Assembly: GCF_028743495.1 (NCBI RefSeq)
Contig: NZ_CP117968.1
Origin: Allobacillus halotolerans
Lineage (GTDB): Bacteria; Bacillota; Bacilli; Bacillales; Alkalibacillaceae
Length of the DNA stretch: 64,000 nt
Strand: one strand, 5' to 3'
Shown here: positions 42,141 through 51,057 of the stretch, one piece after another
How the letters are laid out: the number at the start of each line of letters is the position of its first letter
Position numbering within the stretch: the first letter of the stretch is position 1
Notes under the pieces: generated by a model
What the model saw: the letters and a program-made list of their open reading frames with translations, nothing else
The model's database searches: none
What the model was told of the DNA's origin: nothing
Program-made: the position numbers and the translations under genes

Positions 42141-43349
42141 CTACCCACGAATCATTTTATAAACCTGCTCAAAATCCTTTTTCGTAAAGACTTTAGGCAC
42201 AGGATATAAAGGGTTTGCTTCCCGGTGGGCACGGGCAATCATTTGCGGTAAATCTTCATCCCTGATTTCTGGAAGATGATCAGGAAGTTCCATTCGCTGA
42301 TTCAAGCGTTTAATTTCTTTAATAAAGCGATTCGCTTTTTCGTCGATTGGTTCAGTTTGCTCGCTTACTTTTATTAAGTCCGAAAGTTCAGCGAGTCGTT
42401 CATAAACTATTTCTCTATAATATTGTAACACATGTGGCAGGATAATCGCATTCGCTAGCCCATGAGGTGTATTGTAAAATGCGCCTAGCGTATGGGCAAT
42501 CGCATGAACGTTACCTACATAAGACCGAGTGAAAGCAAAACCCGCTAAGTACGAGGCTTCGAGCATATTCTTTCTTGCTTCAAGGTTACTGCCATCCTTA
42601 TAAGCAATATATATATTTTCAAAAACTAGTTGAATTGCTTTTCTGCTGGCTTCGCGTGTTTCATTTGTCATATTGTTTCCGATATAAACTTCGATGGCAT
42701 GTGTCAAAGCATCCATCCCTGTAGTGGCTGTTAAATGTGGTGGTAAATTCTTCGTTAACAGTGGATCTAATACAGCAACATCCGGTATTAAGACTGGGTC
42801 CATTAATGGATATTTCTCTTGATTAGAAGGATCTGAAATGACTGCAGCTAACGTTGCTTCACTTCCTGTTCCGGCAGTTGTTGGTACAGCTATGAGAAAG
42901 CTTTCCCTCTTTCGAATTTTCATTAAACCTCGCATGTTGGCAATTGATTGATTAGGCTTTGCCAATTTTGCCAAAACGGCTTTCGCACAATCAATTGGCG
43001 ATCCACCCCCAAATGCTATTATGGCTTGGCATTGATTTTCCTTATACATCGTGTATGATTCTTCGATATTGGTGATCGTTGGATTAGGTACCGTATCGTC
43101 ATAGATAAAGGCAGCGATTTGTTTGTCTTTCATTTGTTCGAGTAAATTACTCATTAATCCTATTTTTGAGATCCCTTTATCCGTTACCACTAATAAACGA
43201 TGCAAATCATTTTCAACCAGAAAAGGAACAAGTTGATTGATACTATTGTATCCAGAGAAGACTTTTGGCTCTCTCCAAGGAAGGAACTTTGAGACCGAGC
43301 GCAAGGCCATTTGATATGTACGATAATATAGTTGGTACAACTCAAACAC
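42141..43349 (-). CDS. Iron-containing alcohol dehydrogenase
   Basis: This 402-residue group III dehydrogenase oxidises or reduces small alcohols and aldehydes with NAD(P). The N-terminal nucleotide domain has FGGGSPIDCAKA and VPTTAGTGSEAT. The helical metal domain has MDALTHAIEVYI, NVHAIAHTLGAFYNTPHG and the second histidine-rich strand in the same region, matching the iron ligands (Asp and three His). The physiological substrate cannot be deduced. It is inserted, with the hemolysin III gene, between rplS and rbgA, which are otherwise neighbours. Confidence 0.88.
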   Translation of the reverse strand: MFELYQLYYRTYQMALRSVSKFLPWREPKVFSGYNSINQLVPFLVENDLHRLLVVTDKGISKIGLMSNLLEQMKDKQIAAFIYDDTVPNPTITNIEESYTMYKENQCQAIIAFGGGSPIDCAKAVLAKLAKPNQSIANMRGLMKIRKRESFLIAVPTTAGTGSEATLAAVISDPSNQEKYPLMDPVLIPDVAVLDPLLTKNLPPHLTATTGMDALTHAIEVYIGNNMTNETREASRKAIQLVFENIYIAYKDGSNLEARKNMLEASYLAGFAFTRSYVGNVHAIAHTLGAFYNTPHGLANAIILPHVLQYYREIVYERLAELSDLIKVSEQTEPIDEKANRFIKEIKRLNQRMELPDHLPEIRDEDLPQMIARAHREANPLYPVPKVFTKKDFEQVYKMIRG

Positions 43350-43494
43350 CGCTTTCTTTAGTTATATTTTGAAAAGAATAAATTATTTATCTATTATACA
43401 CGAACCCTATAATTACTAATATAGTTAGGCAAACGCCCTGAAATTCCTTATAATGAAGAAAGTAAGAGTTATGAGGAGATAGGCAGGTGGAACA

Positions 43495-44343
43495 ATGCAA
43501 ATCCAATGGTATCCAGGTCATATGGCCAAGGCAAAAAGAGAAGTACAAGAGAAATTAAAACTTGTTGACTTTGTTATCGAGTTAGTCGACGCTAGAACGC
43601 CGGTTTCTTCCCAGAATCCAATGCTTCAAGAAATTTTGGGAGAAAAACAAAAACTGATTGTTCTTATGAAAAGTGATTTAGCTGATCCGCAAGTAACAGA
43701 GCAATGGGTCAATCATTTTGAAGAGGAAGGCAATATAGCACTTTCCGTTGATGTTAACCAGAAAAAAGATATTGAGAGGCTCATCCATAAAGCGAAAGAG
43801 TTAGGTCAAGGTGTGAACGATAAACGTGCCAGTAAAGGGGTACAACCGCGAGCTATCCGGGCAATGATTATCGGAATCCCGAACGTTGGTAAATCAACAC
43901 TAATAAACCGGTTAGCCAATAAAAAAAGAGCTGAAGTCGGTGATAAGCCCGGTGTAACAAAAAAACAGCAATGGATTAAAATTCGTGGAAAATTTGAACT
44001 ATTGGATACACCAGGTATTTTATGGCCGAAATTCGAAGAGGAAGAAGTCGGCTATAAACTAGCAACGACTGGATCAATTAAAGACACGATCCTTCACTTG
44101 GATGAGGTCGTTATTTATCTTCTCAAGTTTTTAAAAGAACACTATCCAACATTACTTGAAGAGAGGTACGGACTGGATTTAACCGAGGAAGATGTCATCA
44201 CATGGTTTGATGTTATCGGTAAGAAAAGAGGGTGCCTCCAAGCTGGCGGTGTTGTCGATTATGAAAAAACGTCAGATGTAATTTTACGTGATTTTCGTTC
44301 CGGTAAGCTTGGAAGAATTACGATGGACCGACTCCACGTATAA
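43495..44343 (+). CDS. rbgA: Ribosome biogenesis GTPase RbgA (YlqF)
   Basis: This circularly permuted GTPase of 282 residues is needed for late 50S assembly. It starts MQIQWYPGHMAKAKRE. Permuted motifs are MKSDLAD (G4 position), GIPNVGKSTLIN (G1, near 125), the switch region around KPGVTKKQQW and DTPGILWPK (G3). The C-terminal RNA-binding domain follows. The downstream gene rnhB is the standard neighbour. Confidence 0.95.
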   Translation: MQIQWYPGHMAKAKREVQEKLKLVDFVIELVDARTPVSSQNPMLQEILGEKQKLIVLMKSDLADPQVTEQWVNHFEEEGNIALSVDVNQKKDIERLIHKAKELGQGVNDKRASKGVQPRAIRAMIIGIPNVGKSTLINRLANKKRAEVGDKPGVTKKQQWIKIRGKFELLDTPGILWPKFEEEEVGYKLATTGSIKDTILHLDEVVIYLLKFLKEHYPTLLEERYGLDLTEEDVITWFDVIGKKRGCLQAGGVVDYEKTSDVILRDFRSGKLGRITMDRLHV

Positions 44344-44398
44344 ACAAAGTAACAGACTGACCGATATAACCAACAAGAATTCAGTAGTAGGTGAAACG

Positions 44399-45172
44399 AT
44401 GAAAGAAACAAAAGAAACCATTACAATGATTAAAGAAAAGCTATTCAGTGACCATGTATCTGAAGAATGGCTGATTCATATCAAAAATGACGAACGTGTC
44501 GGCGTGCAAAAGCTTCTTGAGCAATTTGAAAAAAAACAAATGAAAGAACAAGCGTTGAAAGAAGCTTTTTTCGAAATGATGCAATATGAAAATAAGTTGA
44601 AATCAGAAGGTGTACAGTTAATCGCTGGTATTGATGAAGTGGGACGTGGTCCAATTGCCGGTCCGGTCGTTGCGGCAGCCGTTATTTTACCTGAGGACTT
44701 TTATTTACCCGGTTTGACGGACTCCAAAAAACTAAGTGAAAAGAAACGAGAGTCTTTTTTTGAGTTGATTACGGATCAGGCTATTGCGGTAGGGCTCGGC
44801 ATAGTAAGCCCGACGGAAATCGATTTGATGAATATACACCAAGCATCATTGGAAGCCATGAAGCGGGCAGTCCATGACTTACTCATTCAACCGGAACACC
44901 TGTTAATTGACGCTATGAAACTACCTGAAGTTGATTATGAACAAACCTCAATCATTAAAGGTGATGCCAAAAGCATCTCAATCGCCGCAGCGAGTGTGGT
45001 GGCAAAAGTCACGAGAGATCGGATGATGAAAGACATCGCTTGTGATTATCCGGGTTACGGATTTGAAAAACATATGGGCTATGGAACGAAAGAACATTTG
45101 GAGGCGTTGAAAACACTCGGTTCAACTCCCTATCATCGGAAAAGCTTTGCCCCAGTAAACCAATTTGTCTAA
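44399..45172 (+). CDS. rnhB: Ribonuclease HII
   Basis: RnhB cuts RNA in RNA-DNA hybrids and single ribonucleotides in DNA. The 257-residue protein has the ~70-residue Bacillus-type N-terminal extension. The catalytic fold follows with IAGIDEVGRGPIAGPVVAAA (first Asp-Glu pair), LLIDAMKLP and GDAKSISIAAASVVAKVTRD. The ATG at 44399 follows GTAGGTGAAACG; the frame is open further upstream but overlaps rbgA. Confidence 0.95.
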   Translation: MKETKETITMIKEKLFSDHVSEEWLIHIKNDERVGVQKLLEQFEKKQMKEQALKEAFFEMMQYENKLKSEGVQLIAGIDEVGRGPIAGPVVAAAVILPEDFYLPGLTDSKKLSEKKRESFFELITDQAIAVGLGIVSPTEIDLMNIHQASLEAMKRAVHDLLIQPEHLLIDAMKLPEVDYEQTSIIKGDAKSISIAAASVVAKVTRDRMMKDIACDYPGYGFEKHMGYGTKEHLEALKTLGSTPYHRKSFAPVNQFV

Positions 45173-45185
45173 TGGAGGAAAAGTG

Positions 45186-47042
45186 ATGCAACCGAAACCA
45201 ATTAATCAACTTTTTCAATCCATCCGTTTGTCACGGACGGATGCTTCAAAACTGGCCGTTCGGACTGGACAAATACTACCTGCACGAGTCATTAAGTTTT
45301 TACCTGAAAACCGTGCCCTTATGCAAATGAGCGGGAAGCAAATCGTTGGCCAAATTGATACAGAACTTCATGCCAACCAAAAATATTTGATGCAAGTCAT
45401 GGAAACGTCTCCCGCTGTTAAAATGAAAGTTCTATCGCAAAAACCGGTAAATGATCCGGGTGAACGTATGAACGTCATCATGCAAGCGCTCGGTTTAAAG
45501 CTGACAAAGGCTAACCAAGCCTTATTGCAAGGGTTGATGAAACAACAAATCCCACTGTCGAAGGAAGCTCTTGGACAGTTATTTGCATTGGGAAAAGAGG
45601 ATGCCCTTTCAACGCGTACGACGATTCTTTCAGAAATGTTGCTTCGTAACATGCCGATGACTGAGCAAGTCTACCAGTCTTTATCCAAGCGTTTGAATCA
45701 ACCGATATCGATCAATCAAGTTATTCAGCAATTGGAAAATCAAATGATGGCAAGTAAGCAACAGACAGTTAATCAAATACAACTGGCTTCCTCACTACAA
45801 TTATTTCAAGGAGAGCGGTCATCCAATCAAATACTCCATACATTCATGTTTCAAGCATTAAGAGAAGTTGGAAGTGGATCGCAGACGACCTTTCAACTTT
45901 TCCAAAAAGCTGGAGTCATCCCAAGTCAAATCAGTTATGCTGAATGGTCAGCACATATTCGGGCCTGGGCAGCTTCTCAGTCGGACCGTTTTCAACCGTC
46001 TGGCAATCAAATGATGAATGGCCAACTCCATTCAGTTCCTTTTTCAATAACAGGTGAAAAAATCTCTACAAGTATTCAGCAGCTGGCGAACCAGCAATTA
46101 GGTAATTCCAGAAGAAGCCTTCAAACCGTTTTGGATATCATGCAATCAATTCAAAGCCACTCAACAATCACGAAAGAACAACATCAAAAATTAAAGAGTT
46201 TACTACAAGGATCCTTGTTGACCAATATAAAAAAGCAATTACCTATGCAGCAAACGATGTTAGACCAATTAACAAACTCTATTCAACAGAGGCCTACTGA
46301 CATTGCAGGATTTTTACATACGACAAACGGAACTCAGTTGATCGAATCATTGACCCATCTACAGCAACTTCAAACGGCCGGAGAACAACGTCGTGTGCTT
46401 TTATTTTTTAGAGGTTTGACTCAGCCACCAAGCGAAAGTACAACAGCAGTCATGGCAAAACTATTAAGCTTTATGGAATTAACCCAAGTGGAAAGTGGAA
46501 AAGGAAAGTTTAATAATTTACCGAGTATTTTATCGCAACTTCAACAGGTTCAAAGTCAGTCAACTTCAACATCTATTCAAGCAGCAGCGCAACAAATTCA
46601 GCAAACGATCCAAGCGATGCATTTATCGATGGAATCGAGTCGCGACTTTATCCAGTTTAGCGCACAACTTCCAAAGGAAATGCTCGGCCTGAATGAAGAT
46701 CTTTGGATGGATTTTGAAGGAAAAAAACAAACAGATGGCACAATCCATCCAGAACAATGTCGGATCATGTTTTATTTGGATCTTCCGCGTCTAAGTAATA
46801 TCGTTGTTGATATGCAAGTGATGAATCGAATGGTTGACGTAACCATCTATCATCAAGACCCCAAATCCGTTCGTTCTCTCGTACATCTTTACGAACAGGA
46901 TTTGAAAGCTGGTTTGCAAGGGATCAATTATCAGTTCACTGGACTTCATTTAAAAAAATTACGAGAAGATTCCAATAAGCGGCCCGTCGATCCTTTTCCG
47001 TACCCGTTAAAACAAGGTGAAGGGATTGATTTTAAAGCATGA
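45186..47042 (+). CDS. ylqG: YlqG family protein, FliK-like
   Basis: This 618-residue protein is rich in Gln and Ser with no membrane segment and low complexity in the middle. The N-terminal part (~1-90, ILPARVIKFLPENRALMQMS) and the C-terminal part (~510-610, IMFYLDLPRLSNIVVDMQVM and VTIYHQDPKSV) are better structured. The tail resembles the hook-length-control domain of FliK. By position (rnhB-ylqG-ylqH-sucC) it is the YlqG homolog. The start at 45186 has TGGAGGAAAAGTG upstream. The next gene overlaps by 4 bases and encodes an FlhB tail-like protein, so the two may work as a pair. Function unknown. Confidence 0.8.
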   Translation: MQPKPINQLFQSIRLSRTDASKLAVRTGQILPARVIKFLPENRALMQMSGKQIVGQIDTELHANQKYLMQVMETSPAVKMKVLSQKPVNDPGERMNVIMQALGLKLTKANQALLQGLMKQQIPLSKEALGQLFALGKEDALSTRTTILSEMLLRNMPMTEQVYQSLSKRLNQPISINQVIQQLENQMMASKQQTVNQIQLASSLQLFQGERSSNQILHTFMFQALREVGSGSQTTFQLFQKAGVIPSQISYAEWSAHIRAWAASQSDRFQPSGNQMMNGQLHSVPFSITGEKISTSIQQLANQQLGNSRRSLQTVLDIMQSIQSHSTITKEQHQKLKSLLQGSLLTNIKKQLPMQQTMLDQLTNSIQQRPTDIAGFLHTTNGTQLIESLTHLQQLQTAGEQRRVLLFFRGLTQPPSESTTAVMAKLLSFMELTQVESGKGKFNNLPSILSQLQQVQSQSTSTSIQAAAQQIQQTIQAMHLSMESSRDFIQFSAQLPKEMLGLNEDLWMDFEGKKQTDGTIHPEQCRIMFYLDLPRLSNIVVDMQVMNRMVDVTIYHQDPKSVRSLVHLYEQDLKAGLQGINYQFTGLHLKKLREDSNKRPVDPFPYPLKQGEGIDFKA

Positions 47043-47323
47043 AAAAATTTATGCCGAACCGAAAAGCAGCTATAGCGCTTCGTTATGATGAAGAAGTGGA
47101 AGCCGCTCCAAAAGTCATTGCGAAAGGTCAAGGTTTATTAGCAGAAGAAATCCTAGAGCGAGCAGCTACTGAAAATGTTCCTGTGCACGAGGATCCTGCT
47201 TTAATTGAGTTAATGAGTCACTTAAATATTAATGAAAAAATACCTGAAGAATTATACCAAGCCGTAGCCGAAGTATTCGCTTATATTTATCGAGTAGATC
47301 AAAAAATGACAAAAACCGTGTAA
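47039..47323 (+). CDS. ylqH: FlhB C-terminal-like protein YlqH
   Basis: This soluble protein of 94 residues equals the cytoplasmic tail domain of the flagellar export switch protein FlhB: AAIALRYDEEVEAAPKVIAK, GQGLLAEEILERAATENVPV, HEDPALIELMSHLNINEKIP, EELYQAVAEVFAYIYRVDQ. The NPTH autocleavage site of FlhB is absent since only the part after it is kept. It is fused in expression to the FliK-like gene by ATGA. Its role in export control is unproven. Confidence 0.88.
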   Translation: MKKFMPNRKAAIALRYDEEVEAAPKVIAKGQGLLAEEILERAATENVPVHEDPALIELMSHLNINEKIPEELYQAVAEVFAYIYRVDQKMTKTV

Positions 47324-47338
47324 TTTGGCGATTGTTCT

Positions 47339-47366
47339 TTTGAATGATACAATTTTTATGTATAAT
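47339..47366 (+). promoter_or_regulatory. Candidate sigma-A promoter for sucCD
   Basis: TTTGAA (47339-47344) and a perfect TATAAT (47361-47366) are 16 bases apart and about 55 bases before sucC. Confidence 0.55.
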
Positions 47367-47420
47367 AAGACCAGCATGGTTTTCTTATAGCTAGAGATAT
47401 TATCGATGGGAGGATGTAAC

Positions 47421-48581
47421 ATGAACATTCATGAGTATCAAGCGAAAGAAATTTTCCGCGCGTACAATGTGGCAGTTCCAAATAGTAAAGTAGCTTTTTC
47501 TGTTGATGAAGCAGTTGAAGCTGCAAAAGAATTGACTACAGATGTAAAAGTTGTTAAAGCACAAATCCACGCAGGTGGACGCGGGAAAGCCGGCGGTGTC
47601 AAGATTGCCAAAAATATGGATGAAGTGAAGCAATACGCTGAAGAAATCCTAGGCAAAACATTGGTGACACACCAAACAGGCCCTGAAGGTAAAGAAGTTA
47701 AACGTTTATTGATCGAAGAAGGATGCGACATCAAGAATGAATACTATCTAGGTGTTGTCCTTGACCGTGCTACTTCCAGTGTCGTTATGATGGGATCGGA
47801 AGAAGGCGGAACGGAAATTGAAGAAGTGGCAGCTGAAACGCCAGAGAAAATTTTCAAAGAGGTTGTTGACCCAGTTGTTGGTCTTAGCCCTTATCAAGCA
47901 AGAAGACTTGCTTTCAATATGAACATTCCGAAAGAATACGTTGGTAAGGCTGTTAAGTTTATGATGAGCCTTTATAAAGTATTTGTCGAAAAAGATTGTT
48001 CAATTGCAGAAATCAACCCACTGGTAACTACTGGTGACGGCGAAGTTATTGCGCTTGATGCGAAATTGAACTTTGATGACAACGCATTATTCCGTCAGAA
48101 GGATATTCAAGAGCTACGTGATTTGGATGAAGAAGATGAAAAAGAAATCGAAGCTTCCAAATATGACTTGAGCTATGTAGCACTAGATGGAAACATTGGT
48201 TGTATGGTAAACGGTGCCGGTCTTGCGATGTCTACAATGGACATTATCAAGCACTATGGCGGCGAACCGGCTAACTTCCTTGATGTTGGGGGAGGCGCAA
48301 CAACCGAGAAAGTAACTGAAGCATTCAAAATTATTTTATCTGACCAAAATGTAAAAGGAATTTTTGTTAATATCTTCGGTGGAATCATGAAATGTGATGT
48401 CATCGCTGAAGGTGTTGTTGAAGCAACCAAACAAGTTGGTTTAGAAATGCCACTTGTCGTTCGTTTGGAAGGTACAAACGTCGATCAAGGGAAGAAAATT
48501 TTGGATGAATCCGGTTTGAATATTACTTCAGCAGAATCAATGGCTGATGGTGCAAATAAAATTGTATCTCTAGTCAAATAA
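47421..48581 (+). CDS. sucC: Succinyl-CoA synthetase, beta subunit
   Basis: This TCA-cycle enzyme subunit (386 residues) makes ATP or GTP from succinyl-CoA. An ATP-grasp domain covers the N-terminal two thirds (MNIHEYQAKEIFRAYNV, KAQIHAGGRGKAGGVK, AEINPLVTT). The C-terminal ligase domain has GNIGCMVNGAGLAMSTMD and GGGATTEKVTEAF. The ATG at 47421 is set by GGGAGGATGTAAC; five extra codons precede it. sucD follows after 16 bases. Confidence 0.97.
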   Translation: MNIHEYQAKEIFRAYNVAVPNSKVAFSVDEAVEAAKELTTDVKVVKAQIHAGGRGKAGGVKIAKNMDEVKQYAEEILGKTLVTHQTGPEGKEVKRLLIEEGCDIKNEYYLGVVLDRATSSVVMMGSEEGGTEIEEVAAETPEKIFKEVVDPVVGLSPYQARRLAFNMNIPKEYVGKAVKFMMSLYKVFVEKDCSIAEINPLVTTGDGEVIALDAKLNFDDNALFRQKDIQELRDLDEEDEKEIEASKYDLSYVALDGNIGCMVNGAGLAMSTMDIIKHYGGEPANFLDVGGGATTEKVTEAFKIILSDQNVKGIFVNIFGGIMKCDVIAEGVVEATKQVGLEMPLVVRLEGTNVDQGKKILDESGLNITSAESMADGANKIVSLVK

Positions 48582-48597
48582 GAAAGGACGGTCGAAC

Positions 48598-49503
48598 ATG
48601 AGCGTATATGTAAATAAAGATACAAAAGTTATTGTTCAAGGGATCACAGGCTCAACAGCCCTTTTTCATACGAAACAAATGCTTGAATATGGAACGAAAA
48701 TTGTCGGCGGTACTTCACCAGGTAAAGGTGGACAAGAAGTAGAAGGCGTACCTGTTTTCAATACAGTCGAAGAGGCTGTGAAAGAGACAGGAGCGAATGC
48801 TTCCGTCATTTATGTACCAGCTCCATTCGCTGCGGATGCAATTCTTGAAGCCGTAGATGCTGAATTGGATTTGGTCATTTGTATTACTGAACATATTCCT
48901 GTTTTGGATATGGTTAAAGTTAAACGTGCGATGGAAGGTTCGAAAACACGTCTTGTCGGACCAAACTGCCCAGGTGTGATCACGCCAGATGAATCTAAAA
49001 TCGGTATCATGCCAGGTTATATTCACAAAAAAGGCCACATCGGCGTCGTATCTCGCTCTGGTACATTGACTTATGAAGCCGTTCATCAGCTATCAACGGA
49101 AGGTTATGGTCAATCTACAGCTGTTGGTATCGGTGGAGATCCAGTTAACGGAACAGACTTCATCGATGTACTACAAGCATTCAACGAAGACCCGGATACA
49201 GAGGCAGTAGTTATGATTGGTGAAATCGGCGGTACAGCTGAAGAAGAAGCTGCTGAATGGATAAAAGCGAATATGACGAAACCAGTTGTCGGATTCATCG
49301 GTGGTGCAACAGCTCCTCCAGGAAAACGTATGGGCCACGCTGGTGCAATCATCTCAGGTGGTAAAGGTACAGCAGATGAGAAAAAACGCATCATGAAAGA
49401 AAGCGGAATTGCTGTAGCTGAAACACCAGCAGATATTGGCGAAACAATGATTAAAGTTCTTGAAGAAAAAGGACTTGCCGAAAAATGTAAAACCGTTAAG
49501 TAA
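48598..49503 (+). CDS. sucD: Succinyl-CoA synthetase, alpha subunit
   Basis: This 301-residue subunit binds CoA and carries the phosphorylated histidine. CoA-binding text VQGITGSTALFHTKQM and GGTSPGKGGQ is at the start. RLVGPNCPGVITP and GVVSRSGTLTYEAV lie mid-protein, and the active His lies in GKRMGHAGAIISGGKGTA. GAAAGGACGGTCGAAC precedes the ATG. Confidence 0.97.
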   Translation: MSVYVNKDTKVIVQGITGSTALFHTKQMLEYGTKIVGGTSPGKGGQEVEGVPVFNTVEEAVKETGANASVIYVPAPFAADAILEAVDAELDLVICITEHIPVLDMVKVKRAMEGSKTRLVGPNCPGVITPDESKIGIMPGYIHKKGHIGVVSRSGTLTYEAVHQLSTEGYGQSTAVGIGGDPVNGTDFIDVLQAFNEDPDTEAVVMIGEIGGTAEEEAAEWIKANMTKPVVGFIGGATAPPGKRMGHAGAIISGGKGTADEKKRIMKESGIAVAETPADIGETMIKVLEEKGLAEKCKTVK

Positions 49504-49507
49504 CTTA

Positions 49508-49543
49508 TAGTTTGAGTCCAGATGAATCGTCTGGGCTCAACTA
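49508..49543 (+). terminator. Terminator after sucD
   Basis: TAGTTTGAGTCCAGA and TCTGGGCTCAACTA form a stem with a 7-base loop; the T-tail is weak. Confidence 0.55.
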
Positions 49544-49663
49544 TTATTCTACGAGATAATCCTCTAAGCCCCTCACATTTAATTATCCAAGTTTTATAGA
49601 CATCTACTACAAATTAACTTTTCCTTAAAAAATAGTATCTACCCTCAAAGGAGACATCGTTCG

Positions 49664-50557
49664 ATGCAAATAAATCCCTCGTTTGAATTGTTTCATTTGT
49701 TATCTCACCCAAAAATAACCCGAAAAAAAGCACAAAGTTACTTACTGACAGACCCTTCACTAGAACGATTGCTTACACTCCATTGGCAAGACCTCAGTCA
49801 ATCACTTCATTTGGAAACCTCTACTGCTAAATCAGTCTATGAACTCCTCAGAAATCGTCATTATCGACAATTATCCGCACGGCAATATAGCATATTACAA
49901 CCGATAACCATCTACGATGCTGATTATCCACAAACTCTAGCATCCATTCCAGATCCCCCATTAATCCTCTATGCACGTGGCGACCGTAAACTTCTCCAAG
50001 GAAATCATCTGAGTGTAATCGGTTCCCGGAAACCTTCTCCCACTGCCAAAAATAAAATAAATGTATTACTTCCTCCACTCATCGAACAATCTGTTACGAT
50101 TGTCAGTGGTTTAGCTTATGGAATCGATGGAATGAGCCACCAACTGACACTCGATCAAAAAGGAAAAACCATTGCTGTTTTGGCTTTTGGATTCAATCAT
50201 ATTTACCCGAAAAGACATACTTCATTGTACCGTACGATTGAGAGAAATGGGCTATTATTAACCGAATATCCCCCGGATGTGAAACCAGAACGTTGGCAGT
50301 TTCCTGAGAGAAATCGTATTATTAGCGGACTTAGCCAGGCTACGTTGATTATAGAAGCCACCGAGCACAGTGGAACAATGATTACGGCAGATCAGGCACT
50401 TGAGCAAGGAAAGGATGTTTTTGTTGTTCCTGATTCAATTTTCTTGCCAGAAGCAAAAGGTTGCCTTAAGCTTTTGCAGGAGGGAGCCATCCCAATCACA
50501 CAACCACAAGATCTGTTGGATTGGTGGAAAAAATCAGTTCCGAATTCATTAAAATAA
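49664..50557 (+). CDS. dprA: DNA processing protein DprA (Smf)
   Basis: DprA loads RecA onto incoming single-stranded DNA during transformation. The 297-residue protein has an N-terminal helical region (~1-70) and the Rossmann-like domain with GSRKPSP near 125, VSGLAYGIDGMSHQ, GFNHIYPKRH and FPERNRIISGLSQATLIIEA. It is of normal Bacillus length without the C-terminal winged helix of other phyla. ATG follows AAAGGAGACATCGTTCG. It keeps the usual place before topA, though a MITE now separates them. Confidence 0.93.
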   Translation: MQINPSFELFHLLSHPKITRKKAQSYLLTDPSLERLLTLHWQDLSQSLHLETSTAKSVYELLRNRHYRQLSARQYSILQPITIYDADYPQTLASIPDPPLILYARGDRKLLQGNHLSVIGSRKPSPTAKNKINVLLPPLIEQSVTIVSGLAYGIDGMSHQLTLDQKGKTIAVLAFGFNHIYPKRHTSLYRTIERNGLLLTEYPPDVKPERWQFPERNRIISGLSQATLIIEATEHSGTMITADQALEQGKDVFVVPDSIFLPEAKGCLKLLQEGAIPITQPQDLLDWWKKSVPNSLK

Positions 50558-50577
50558 CTAAAAAATGAAAAGTCGGT

Positions 50578-50606
50578 TTGACAAACAGGTAGAAAGTATT
50601 TAATAA
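50578..50606 (+). promoter_or_regulatory. Canonical sigma-A promoter downstream of dprA
   Basis: TTGACA (50578-50583) and TAATAA (50601-50606) have a 17-base spacer. Transcription would start near 50613 and read through the MITE into topA, giving a leader of about 445 bases. The 50613-50756 stretch holds no gene I can support, only a GGGCG/CGCCC inverted pair near 50690-50720. Confidence 0.6.
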
Positions 50607-50756
50607 TGAATGAGATTTATCATCAAAAAAAATTTGATTACACATAAAATATAAAATGCAATCAATTGTTCAAGTTGTCGTGTTGGTCGATGGGCGCTGA
50701 ATAAATGGGCTAGACGCCCCACGTAGGCAGTCTAAAAGAATGAAATTTAAATCAAA

Positions 50757-51018
50757 GGCTCTGTTAAAGTTTGGTGGAGTTGATAATAAAGAGATTGTGC
50801 ATAGTTGTTGTATGGTGAAGAGCGAAGGTGACGACTCCTGCGGGAACAGCACGAGCTGAAGATCCACTTGGGAAGTGTTTTTCTTCCCAAGTTAGCTGAA
50901 GCCGTGCCCGCGGTAAAGAAGACACTGCGATTTATCGCAGATGTCGCCCTTATGCCCTTTGGGTAAAAGCGTTCACCGTAAGCGAATCACCATAACAACA
51001 ACGAACTTTAACAGAGCG
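50757..51018. mobile_element. MITE with 14-bp terminal repeats and 8-bp target duplication (type B)
   Basis: This element of about 260 bp has terminal inverted repeats GCTCTGTTAAAGTT (50758-50771) and AACTTTAACAGAGC (51004-51017), perfect over 14 bases. AAATCAAA flanks it on both sides (50749-50756 and 51019-51026), a clean target-site duplication. The GGCTCT-type ends and 8-bp duplication recall ISL3-family elements. The interior has strong hairpins (ACTTGGGAAG/CTTCCCAAGT) and a core shared with the type A elements. It encodes no protein. It lies in the topA leader. Confidence 0.92.
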
Positions 51019-51057
51019 AAATCAAAAAATAGAAAACCTCGCAGGAGGACTGAATAT

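Noticed and set aside
50941..51057. 39 extra N-terminal codons for topoisomerase I
   Set aside because: They fall mostly in the MITE, resemble no topoisomerase sequence, and the ATG at 51058 has a strong ribosome binding site.
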